DNA of 34,891 nucleotides from Planctomycetia bacterium (GTDB taxonomy: Bacteria > Planctomycetota > Planctomycetia > Pirellulales > Thermoguttaceae): assembly GCA_030535245.1 (NCBI GenBank), contig JAUNBJ010000029.1:1-34891 (forward strand). Reading direction: 5' to 3'. A program made the position numbers and the translations under genes. The notes beneath the pieces were generated by a model. The model saw only the letters and a program-made list of their open reading frames with translations. It was not told where the DNA came from and searched no databases. Positions 14,540 through 21,522 of this stretch are shown here, piece by piece. Position 1 is the stretch's first letter, and every line of letters starts with the position of its first letter.

Positions 14540-16495
14540 ATGCGTGGCGTTCCTTCCGGAATCATCGGCAACATTCGAGCAAAAATCGACTTCACCGCCC
14601 CCGGTAAATTGGCGGCCTGGGCCAAATTGCTGCCCATCATCGAGGCGATGGAGCCGAAATTGATGACGCTTTCCGACACGCAAATTCGGAAGGAGGGGCT
14701 TTCCCTGCGTCATCGTGCCCGCAGTGGCGAACCTCTGGGACGGATTCTTCCCGAAGCCTACGCCTTGATTCGCGAGGCGGCCCGGCGGAAACTGGGGATG
14801 CGGCATTACGACGTCCAGCTTCTGGGGGGAATCTGCATGTTCCACCGTTCCATCGTCGAGATGCAGACGGGGGAGGGAAAAACGTTGACCGCCACCGCAC
14901 CGATGTTCCTGTTCGCACTGGCCGGGCGAGGCACGCAGTTGGCCACTGTGAACGATTATCTTGCCAAACGCGACGCCGAGTGGATGGAGCCGGTGTACAA
15001 CGCCGTCGGCATGACCGTCGGAATCATCCAATCCCAGCAGCAGACCCCCGAGCGTGCCAAAGCGTATGCTGCCGACATTACGTACGGCACGGCGAACGAG
15101 TTTGGTTTCGACTTCCTTCGCGACCGGCTTCTGCTCCGAAAAATCCGCGAGGGCCGCAACGATCTGGTAGGCGAAATGCTCGGCGATGCCCGTGATTCCG
15201 GAGACAAGCCGGTGCAGCGGGACGCTTACTTCGCGTTGGTGGACGAGGCGGACAGTATCCTGATCGACGAAGCTCGAACGCCGCTGATCATCAGTGCCAT
15301 TCCCGGTGATGCGGAAAAAATCGAAGTCGCCACGTACCAATGGTGTGCCGAAAACACCGGACAATTCATCAAGGACGAAGATTACGAATATGACGAGGAT
15401 AAAAAAAAGTGTGAGCTGACCCGCAAAGGGAGGCTCAAGGTACGGAATCTGGAAAAGCCGGCGATTCTCGATTCGGTCGGCATGTTCGACCTGTACACGT
15501 TCACCGAACGGGCGATCAAGGTGCAGCGAGAATTTCAGCTCGACAGGCAGTACGTGATTCGGGATGGAGAGATCGTGATTGTGGATGAATTTACCGGGCG
15601 TCTTTCCGAGGGACGCAAATGGCGGGATGGAATTCATCAGGCGATCGAGGCGAAAGAGAATCTGGAAGTGACCGTGGCGACCGGCCAGGCGGCGCGGATT
15701 ACGATTCAGGATTTTTTTCTCCGTTACGAAAATATCGGCGGCATGACCGGTACGGCGGCGGCCAGCAAAAACGAGTTGAAGAAAATTTACCAGTGCCATT
15801 TCATTCCGGTACCGACGAACCGCCCTCCGCAGCGGGTGATTCTGCCGACGCGTATTTATGGGACGAGCGATGAAAAATACCGTGCCATTGTGGACGAAAT
15901 CGTCGAGGTTCACACGACCGGGCGTCCGATTCTGATCGGCACACGGTCGATCGACAAGTCGTTGACGTTGGCCAAATTGCTGGACGAAAAAGGGATCGAC
16001 TATCAGATTCTCAACGCGTACCATGTTGAGGAGGAGGCTCAGATTGTCGCCGACGCAGGGCAGCTTGGGAAAGTGACCGTTTCCACCAACATGGCAGGCC
16101 GCGGAACGGATATTCGTCTGGGGGAAGGGGTGTACGACCTGGGAGGGCTGCATGTGATTTGTACGGAGATGCACGAGTCGGCCCGAATCGACCGGCAGCT
16201 CATCGGTCGTTGTGGACGTCAGGGAGACCCCGGCACGGTGCGGCAGTACCTGTCGTTGGACGACGAGCTGCTCCTCACCGGCTTTGGTCCCAAAACGGCG
16301 GAGCGGTGCAAAAAAACCGGGGAACGACATCCCTCTGCGCGTTTCGACGCATGGGAACGTTTTTTCAAGCGTGCCCAGCGCAAGGTGGAGCGGAAGCACT
16401 TCCGGCAGCGAAAAGCGCTCATGTATTTCGAGAAGCAGCGGAAAAAAGTCCAACGCGAAATGGGCCAGGACCCGTATCTGGATTCCACGAATTAG
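14540..16495 (+). CDS. Short SecA-like preprotein translocase ATPase
   Basis: A 651-residue SecA homologue; canonical SecA has about 850-900 residues. The motor core is complete: VQLLGGICMFHRSIVEMQTGEGKT (Walker A about 108-115), VDEADSILIDEARTPLIIS (D235), the preprotein cross-linking region, GMTGTA, STNMAGRGTDI and RCGRQGDPG (arginine finger R560). The protein ends within what would be the long scaffold helix, so the helical wing, most of the scaffold and the zinc-binding tail are missing. The truncated end is a normal stop; the 225-base gap after it shows no recognisable remnant. It may be a second, specialised SecA alongside a full-length one elsewhere. It is co-directional with an exported cyclophilin gene 25 bases upstream, and AAGGGTGGA precedes the ATG. 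Confidence 0.9.
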   Translation: MRGVPSGIIGNIRAKIDFTAPGKLAAWAKLLPIIEAMEPKLMTLSDTQIRKEGLSLRHRARSGEPLGRILPEAYALIREAARRKLGMRHYDVQLLGGICMFHRSIVEMQTGEGKTLTATAPMFLFALAGRGTQLATVNDYLAKRDAEWMEPVYNAVGMTVGIIQSQQQTPERAKAYAADITYGTANEFGFDFLRDRLLLRKIREGRNDLVGEMLGDARDSGDKPVQRDAYFALVDEADSILIDEARTPLIISAIPGDAEKIEVATYQWCAENTGQFIKDEDYEYDEDKKKCELTRKGRLKVRNLEKPAILDSVGMFDLYTFTERAIKVQREFQLDRQYVIRDGEIVIVDEFTGRLSEGRKWRDGIHQAIEAKENLEVTVATGQAARITIQDFFLRYENIGGMTGTAAASKNELKKIYQCHFIPVPTNRPPQRVILPTRIYGTSDEKYRAIVDEIVEVHTTGRPILIGTRSIDKSLTLAKLLDEKGIDYQILNAYHVEEEAQIVADAGQLGKVTVSTNMAGRGTDIRLGEGVYDLGGLHVICTEMHESARIDRQLIGRCGRQGDPGTVRQYLSLDDELLLTGFGPKTAERCKKTGERHPSARFDAWERFFKRAQRKVERKHFRQRKALMYFEKQRKKVQREMGQDPYLDSTN

Positions 16496-16660
16496 TGTTT
16501 CGATTTAATAGTCAACGGCCCACTCTTTTGAGGAAGGCAAATAGTGGCAGGCGGGATACGGCTTATGTCGCCTTGCTGAAAAGCGTAAATCCCTCGTTTG
16601 GGGCTACGAAAGTGGTTTTTAGAAGGTGCTTGAAAAAAATTTTCGCCCCCCGTTCCCCTC

Positions 16661-16688
16661 TTGACAATATTTTTCTTTGTGGTAAATT
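16661..16688 (+). promoter_or_regulatory. Strong promoter of the feo operon
   Basis: A perfect TTGACA (16661-16666) and TAAATT (16683-16688) are 16 bases apart. Upstream, 16496-16660 contains no gene; its first bases (TTAGTGTTTCG) weakly resemble the left ends of repeat elements A and B. The -10 box abuts the palindrome at 16687-16703. Confidence 0.7.
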
Positions 16689-16703
16689 TTAGTTTAACTA
16701 AAA
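16687..16703. promoter_or_regulatory. Palindromic operator, probable DtxR/MntR-type metalloregulator site
   Basis: TTTTAGTTTAACTAAAA is a perfect 17-bp palindrome around one central base. It overlaps the end of the -10 box and the expected transcription start, where a bound repressor would block initiation. The TTAG...CTAA half-sites resemble known DtxR-family operators, and the first gene downstream encodes such a regulator, so autoregulation by iron or manganese is inferred. Confidence 0.7.
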
Positions 16704-16719
16704 AATTAAGGAGTCCCTC

Positions 16720-17502
16720 ATGAACACGTCCGCGACCACGTTTCTTTCGGAAAGCCTGGAGGATTATCTGGAGGCGATTTTTCGGATTCTGACGGAAAAA
16801 GCTGCCGTGCGTCCGAAGGATATTGCCCAGATGCTGAACGTGACCAACGCGTCAGTGACCGGGGCGCTGCGTGCCCTGGCAGGGAAGGAACTCATTCATT
16901 ACGCCCCTTACGATCTGGTAACGCTGACCCCTCTGGGCCGCGAGACGGCAGAGCGGATTTACCGTCGGCACACGCTGATGAAAGAATTTCTCACCGATTT
17001 TCTGCGTGTTTCCCCGGCCGAGGCGGAGGAAAACGCCTGCCGTCTGGAACATGCGCTTTCGGAAGACGTGATTCAGCGGTTCGTTCGGCTTACGGCGTTC
17101 CTGAAAGATTGTCCGCGGGCGGGCAGTGCGTGGATTGCCGGTTTCGAACACCAATGCGACCAGGACGCTGCCTGCGAGCACTGTGAAAAGTGCGTTTTTC
17201 AGGTTCTGGAACGGGTGCAGGAAAAACGGAAAGGGTTTCAGGGCAAAGCCTTTACGGAGATTCCGCTGGCGTCGCTTCCCCAGGGGCGAAAAGGGCGGAT
17301 GACGCGTCTGGAACTGGTGGGCGAAACGGAGAAAAAATTTGCGCAGATGGGGGTTTCCAGGGGCACGGTCGTTGAAGTGGAACGTTCCGATGCTTCCGGG
17401 GCCCCCATCGAAATTCGTGTCAAAGGTTTTTGTTTACTGCTTTCCGCGAAGGATGCGGAGGGTATTTTTGTCACCCCAATGGAGGAAAAATCATGTCGTT
17501 AG
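16720..17502 (+). CDS. DtxR/MntR-family metalloregulator with C-terminal FeoA-like domain
   Basis: A 260-residue metal-dependent repressor. Residues 10-75 are a winged helix starting SLEDYLEAI, where D15 and E18 align with the MntR metal ligands; H84 and the pair E110-H111 also align with metal ligands, and C107 takes the place of MntR Glu99, as Cys102 does in DtxR. A Cys cluster follows (C146, C152, C155, C158; CX5CX2CX2C), which is not part of ordinary DtxR or MntR. The last 70 or so residues form an SH3-like FeoA domain. GGAG sits before the ATG. It overlaps feoA by 10 bases and leads an iron-uptake operon, so it probably represses the operon when metal is replete. Confidence 0.88.
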   Translation: MNTSATTFLSESLEDYLEAIFRILTEKAAVRPKDIAQMLNVTNASVTGALRALAGKELIHYAPYDLVTLTPLGRETAERIYRRHTLMKEFLTDFLRVSPAEAEENACRLEHALSEDVIQRFVRLTAFLKDCPRAGSAWIAGFEHQCDQDAACEHCEKCVFQVLERVQEKRKGFQGKAFTEIPLASLPQGRKGRMTRLELVGETEKKFAQMGVSRGTVVEVERSDASGAPIEIRVKGFCLLLSAKDAEGIFVTPMEEKSCR

Positions 17503-17711
17503 CCAAAATTGCAAGCGGGCAGAAAGTCCGTATCGTCTCGATGAACGCCGGGCGTCAGCTGACCGAGAAACTGGCATCCATCGGTATTTTCCCAGGTTCG
17601 CAGGTGGAGGTGGTTCAGAATCACCTGCACGGAGCGTTCCTTATCGACTGTCGCGGCAGTCGTTTTGCGATTGGACGCGGGTTGGCACACATCATTCGTG
17701 TCGACGATTAA
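17493..17711 (+). CDS. feoA: Ferrous iron transport protein A
   Basis: A 72-residue SH3-like protein that assists FeoB. It begins MSLAKIASGQKVRIVSMNAG and contains KLASIGIFPGSQVEVVQN and FAIGRGLAHIIRV, the standard FeoA pattern. The start is the ATG inside the end of the regulator gene, 7 bases after GGAGG (17481-17485), giving a 10-base overlap in another frame. Together with the FeoA-like domain fused to the regulator, the operon carries two FeoA-type domains. Confidence 0.92.
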   Translation: MSLAKIASGQKVRIVSMNAGRQLTEKLASIGIFPGSQVEVVQNHLHGAFLIDCRGSRFAIGRGLAHIIRVDD

Positions 17712-17725
17712 AATTTTTTCATCAA

Positions 17726-17745
17726 ATTTTAGGAGCAACTAAAAT
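17726..17745 (+). promoter_or_regulatory. Inverted repeat enclosing the feoB ribosome binding site
   Basis: ATTTTAG (17726-17732) and CTAAAAT (17739-17745) flank GAGCAA, so the AGGAG ribosome binding site lies partly in the arm and partly in the loop of a possible 7-bp hairpin. The arms also carry the TTTAG/CTAAA half-sites of the operator at 16687, but with one extra base of spacing. Confidence 0.5.
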
Positions 17746-17748
17746 ATT

Positions 17749-19584
17749 ATGCCTGAGCGAAAACTTATCCGTGTGGTGTTTGTGGGAAATCCCAACTGTG
17801 GGAAATCCACGCTTTTCAATGAAATGACCGGTGCCCGCCAGCACATCGGGAATTACCCCGGCGTGACGGTGGAAAAAATGGAAGGTTCGTGCTTTTTCGA
17901 CGATTACGAACTGCGGATTACCGACCTTCCCGGAACGTACAGCCTTTCGGCATTCTCCGAGGATGAACGGGTGGCGTGCGATTTCCTGAAAAGCAGCATG
18001 GAGTCGCTCGACCCGACACCTTTGGTCGTGGTGAATATTTTGGACGCTTCCAACCTGGAACGGAACCTTTACCTGACCATTCAGCTTCGCGAAATGGGAA
18101 CGCCGATGTTGGCGGTGTTCAACATGGCGGATCTGGCCCGAAAAAAGGGAATGGTCTGGGATTTGCCGCAAATGGAGGATACGCTTCAGTTTCCGATTGT
18201 CGAAACGGTCGGCACCAGGGCGGCGGGGCTGGATGAATTGAAAAAACGGATTCTTTTCATGGCCGAGAATCCGCCGGAAGTGAAGAAACTGGTGCTTTCC
18301 CAGCCGGACGAAAAGGTCTCGGACGTGGAGGCCGCGACCCGTCGTTACAAATATATCGACGATTTGTGCACGCACTGCGTCCGAACCTCCATCCCGGTGG
18401 GGCGATCCCTTACCGACCGGCTCGACGCCTGGTTCCTGAATCGTTACCTCGGCATTCCGCTGTTTTTGTTGATGATGTATCTCGTTTTCCAGCTTACGTT
18501 TACATTCGGTGCACTGCCGATGGAATGGCTGGACACGGGCTTTGGAATGTTGGGCGACTGGATCAGCAGCTTTTGGCCGGAGGGTTCGGAAAGCCTGCTC
18601 CAATCCCTTTTGGTGGATGGAATCATCGGCGGAGTGGGGGGCGTGATCGTGTTTTTGCCGAACATCCTGCTGCTGTTTTTGGCCATTTCCCTGCTGGAAG
18701 ATTCCGGCTACATGGCCAGGGCCGCGTTTTTGATGGATCGATTCATGCGGAAAATCGGGCTGCATGGCAAGAGTTTCATCCCCATGCTGATCGGTTTTGG
18801 TTGCTCGGTGCCGGGGATCATGGCGACGCGAACCCTGGAAAATCGGCGGGAACGGCTGGCGACGATGTTCGTGCTGCCGCTGATGAGCTGTGGGGCGCGG
18901 CTCCCGATTTACGCCCTGATCATTCCGATTTTCTTCCCGACCGTCTGGCAGGGGCCGGTACTGTGGGGATTGTACCTGATCGGAATCGTGCTGGCGGTCT
19001 TGCTTGCCAAAATTTTGCGGGGCACCCTCTTGAAAAGCGAGGCGACGCCGTTTATCATGGAATTGCCGCCATACCATGTCCCGACGTTCCGGACGGTCGG
19101 GACGCATACGCTGGAACGGGGTTGGCTCTACCTGCGGAAAGCGGGAACGATTATTTTGGCGATCTCCATCGTCATGTGGGCGTTAACGACCTTCCCCAAA
19201 GAACGCAGCTACGCCGAGCGGATCGGTTCCGCCCTGGAGCCGGTCATGGCCCCGATGGGGTTTGACGAAAACATCGGCACGGCGCTTATCGGTGCGTTTG
19301 CCGCGAAAGAGGTGTTCGTCGCCCAGATGGGAATCGCCTGCCGGGTGGAGGATGCCGACGAGAACAGCGTTCCGCTCCGGGAACAGATTCGGGAAAAGTA
19401 TTCCCCGCTGACGGGATTTTGTATCATGCTTTTCTGCCTGATTGGGACGCCGTGCATGGCAACCGTCGCAGTCATGGCACGGGAATCGTCGTGGAAATGG
19501 GCCATCGGACAGTGGGTGGCGTTGACCCTTTTGGCATGGATTGTCACCACCCTGGTTTACCAGATTGGAGTGCGGATATGCTAG
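17749..19584 (+). CDS. feoB: Ferrous iron transporter FeoB
   Basis: The inner-membrane Fe(II) transporter, 611 residues. The N-terminal GTPase has GNPNCGKST (G1, 13-21), DLPGTYSL (G3) and NMAD (G4); a GDI-like helical region follows, then the polytopic core with two gate regions, including SGYMARAAFLMDRFMRK, GFGCSVPGIMATRTLENRRERL and LMSCGARLPIYALI. The Cys residues in the gate motifs are present. It is shorter than E. coli FeoB (773) at the C-terminus, a common form in other phyla. Its end overlaps the following small gene by 7 bases. The ribosome binding site lies in the inverted repeat at 17726. Confidence 0.96.
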   Translation: MPERKLIRVVFVGNPNCGKSTLFNEMTGARQHIGNYPGVTVEKMEGSCFFDDYELRITDLPGTYSLSAFSEDERVACDFLKSSMESLDPTPLVVVNILDASNLERNLYLTIQLREMGTPMLAVFNMADLARKKGMVWDLPQMEDTLQFPIVETVGTRAAGLDELKKRILFMAENPPEVKKLVLSQPDEKVSDVEAATRRYKYIDDLCTHCVRTSIPVGRSLTDRLDAWFLNRYLGIPLFLLMMYLVFQLTFTFGALPMEWLDTGFGMLGDWISSFWPEGSESLLQSLLVDGIIGGVGGVIVFLPNILLLFLAISLLEDSGYMARAAFLMDRFMRKIGLHGKSFIPMLIGFGCSVPGIMATRTLENRRERLATMFVLPLMSCGARLPIYALIIPIFFPTVWQGPVLWGLYLIGIVLAVLLAKILRGTLLKSEATPFIMELPPYHVPTFRTVGTHTLERGWLYLRKAGTIILAISIVMWALTTFPKERSYAERIGSALEPVMAPMGFDENIGTALIGAFAAKEVFVAQMGIACRVEDADENSVPLREQIREKYSPLTGFCIMLFCLIGTPCMATVAVMARESSWKWAIGQWVALTLLAWIVTTLVYQIGVRIC

Positions 19585-19757
19585 AAAATATTTTGGTCGG
19601 ACTGGCAGTCCTCATTGCCAGTTATTTTACGTTACGCGGGGTGGTGGCGTCGCTCTCCGGGAAACCGAAGTGCGGCGGCTGCGGAAAATGCCCCTTTGCC
19701 AAAAACGGCGCGTGCGAAAAGGGAGTCCCTCTCGATATTTCTGAAAAAGAATCGTGA
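19578..19757 (+). CDS. FeoB-associated Cys-rich membrane protein
   Basis: A 59-residue protein overlapping the end of feoB by 7 bases. One membrane helix (about 4-24) is followed by a cytoplasmic-type Cys motif KCGGCGKCPFAKNGAC (C32, C35, C38, C46) and a short charged tail. This matches the small proteins regularly found behind feoB and called FeoB-associated Cys-rich membrane proteins. The Cys cluster may hand over or sense iron; the role is not established. It is the last gene of the operon, before a strong terminator. Confidence 0.88.
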   Translation: MLENILVGLAVLIASYFTLRGVVASLSGKPKCGGCGKCPFAKNGACEKGVPLDISEKES

Positions 19758-19802
19758 AAACAATTAGTCCCTTCTAAACTTCCAGTGAAAATCTGACGAT
19801 AG

Positions 19803-19844
19803 AAACAGTGTTCTCCTCATGGAGGGGGGAACACTGTTTTTTTT
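19803..19844 (+). terminator. Rho-independent terminator of the feo operon
   Basis: AACAGTGTTC (19804-19813) and GAACACTGTT (19829-19838) form a perfect 10-bp stem, extendable into the loop, followed by a run of eight T residues. It closes the operon 46 bases after the last stop codon. Confidence 0.93.
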
Positions 19845-19993
19845 ACAGGGACGTACCAGGTGTTTTCCTGCCCGTTCGAGGTTCTTGCCGTTCACGCGGC
19901 CATTCCACTTAAGCTCCCCTCGTACGGATTCGGTTCGTTGAAACCGGATGCTCTGGCCCTCTCTGGCTATTTTTGAGAAGGGAGTTACTCAAA

Positions 19994-21265
19994 ATGTCAC
20001 GTTTGCGTTTGTACGGGGTATTAACGGCGGGAGTTTTTTTACTGGGTTTTGTGCCTTGCCTTTTCGCCCAGGCAGTCCACCATCCAGGTGTTGAAGGGGG
20101 CGAAACGGCTGCGTTGGAAGAATCTCAGATTTCCGACGAAACCTCCAGTTCGGGGAATATTTTAGAACGTTCCAACAATTTGCCGACCCGACTGCGGGGA
20201 TATGCTTCTCACAATGAGAATCTGGAGGAGACCAAACCGCTGATGGAGCGGGTCGAGTGGAACGTTTCCGTCATTGGCGTCATGCAGGGAAACACAAAAA
20301 CGACACCCAATTATGCGTCGCGGGTAGATGGTTCGTTTACGCTGGATTTGGAGGCACTTGTGCAAGTCACCGAACATGGTTCCGCCTACGGACTGATCCA
20401 GGCGGGCAACGGTGCGGGAATCGACGGTCGCGTCCCCACGTTCTCCGGATTCAACGGCGATGCCATGGAGGATTCCGATTTTCAGGTTTCCGAACTCTGG
20501 TACCAGCACGAATGGTGCGAGAGCCGATTCCGGTTCCGTATCGGTAAAGTGGACCTGACCACCGACTTCGACTGCAACGAGTATGCCAACGACGAAAACA
20601 CCCAATTCCTCTCCGGCGGATTCATCAACAACATGGCGGTTGAGTTCCCCGACTACGCGTTCGGCGGCATGTTCTGGATGACGCTTTGCAAAAGAATCGA
20701 CCTGGGATACGGCTATGCCAAAAACGATAACGAATGGGAGGACCTGTTCCACAACGGTTTTCATATCGCCGAAGTCATTTTCAAATTCCACTTCATCGAC
20801 GACGGCTGCAAAGGACACCTGCGATTCTACGGCTGGTGCAACGCCGGGGAACATGCCGATTTCGCCGGGATTCGCGAAGATCGAAACAATTGCGGCTGGG
20901 GAATTTCCTACGACGACGCCCTCACCGAACGCCTCGGCGTCTTTCTCCGCTACGGCTCCCAAAGGGAAAACGTCTCCGAAATCGGCCAGGCTGTCAGCGC
21001 CGGTCTCCAGCTCAGCGAACCTCTGTTCGGACGCACCGACGACGTTCTCGGCTTTGCCTGGGGCTGTTGCCTGTTGAGCGACGACTACCGAAACACCTGC
21101 GATTTTCAAACTGCCGACGAACATCATCTGGAACTGTACTACAACTGGCAGGCGAATCGGGCGCTGCAACTTTGTCCGAACTTCCAGTGGGTTGCCAACC
21201 CCGAAGGGAACCGGGATGCCGACGATGTTTGCGTTCTCGGCCTGCGGTTGCTTTTGAGTATTTAG
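19994..21265 (+). CDS. OprB-type carbohydrate-selective porin
   Basis: A 423-residue outer-membrane protein. The signal peptide (MSRLRLYGVLTAGVFLLGFVPCLFAQA) is followed by a low-complexity linker and a beta-barrel with alternating aromatic strands, e.g. WNVSVIGVMQGNTK, ELWYQHEW, FRFRIGKVDLTTDF, ANDENTQFLSGGF, GYGYAKNDNEWED and a late HHLELYYNWQ strand, as in the OprB family of sugar-permeable porins. The ATG at 19994 is preferred because AGAAGGGAG lies just before it; the in-frame TTG at 19973 overlaps that site. The chain ends LLLSI rather than in the usual aromatic residue. It is separated from the feo operon by a terminator, so a link to iron is not implied. It supports a Gram-negative envelope. 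Confidence 0.82.
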   Translation: MSRLRLYGVLTAGVFLLGFVPCLFAQAVHHPGVEGGETAALEESQISDETSSSGNILERSNNLPTRLRGYASHNENLEETKPLMERVEWNVSVIGVMQGNTKTTPNYASRVDGSFTLDLEALVQVTEHGSAYGLIQAGNGAGIDGRVPTFSGFNGDAMEDSDFQVSELWYQHEWCESRFRFRIGKVDLTTDFDCNEYANDENTQFLSGGFINNMAVEFPDYAFGGMFWMTLCKRIDLGYGYAKNDNEWEDLFHNGFHIAEVIFKFHFIDDGCKGHLRFYGWCNAGEHADFAGIREDRNNCGWGISYDDALTERLGVFLRYGSQRENVSEIGQAVSAGLQLSEPLFGRTDDVLGFAWGCCLLSDDYRNTCDFQTADEHHLELYYNWQANRALQLCPNFQWVANPEGNRDADDVCVLGLRLLLSI

Positions 21266-21328
21266 GGAATCGTATCAGAAAAAAGATACCTGATCTTCTG
21301 TCAAGGAAAGAAGTCCTTGTAAATCATC

Positions 21329-21503
21329 GTAAAAAGTTGGGAGGAGAGGTTTGGAGGGGAACCGCTTTTCAGAAGGGGGGCCTCTCCAAAGGCTGGGATC
21401 GCAATTGTTTTAACTATCGCGATCCCAACCTCTCCTTCAAAAAACTTTCCGTGCGCTCACTGCGTTCGCTCTTATTAATATTATTTTTACACAGCACGAT
21501 TTA
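21329..21503. repeat. Hairpin repeat element C
   Basis: Located between the convergent porin and helicase genes. The outer arms AAAAAGTTGGGAGGAGAGG and (inverted) AACCTCTCCTTCAAAAAACTTT enclose a second hairpin, GGGATCGC (21395-21402) with GCGATCCC (21419-21426). The inner part (CCTCTCCAAAGGCTGGGATCGC...GTTTTAACTAT) matches element A near 7431, and GCGCTCACTGCGTTCGCTC matches element A in the inverted orientation near 7300. The right end ACACAGCACGATTTAG resembles the right end of element B. It may act as a terminator for both flanking genes. Confidence 0.65.
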
Positions 21504-21522
21504 GCACGACGGCTTCCGGCGA

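Noticed and set aside
14534..16453. Long open reading frame (639 codons) on the minus strand opposite secA
   Set aside because: It mirrors the SecA gene, has no recognisable motif or ribosome binding site, and the SecA frame shows all family motifs. Similar antisense frames opposite fba (155-1336), hpnE (9224-10651) and the helicase (22377-24107) are rejected for the same reason.
16496..16660. Possible small RNA or riboswitch before the feo operon
   Set aside because: No tRNA-like fold or known riboswitch core was recognised, and the stretch lies upstream of the promoter, not in the leader.
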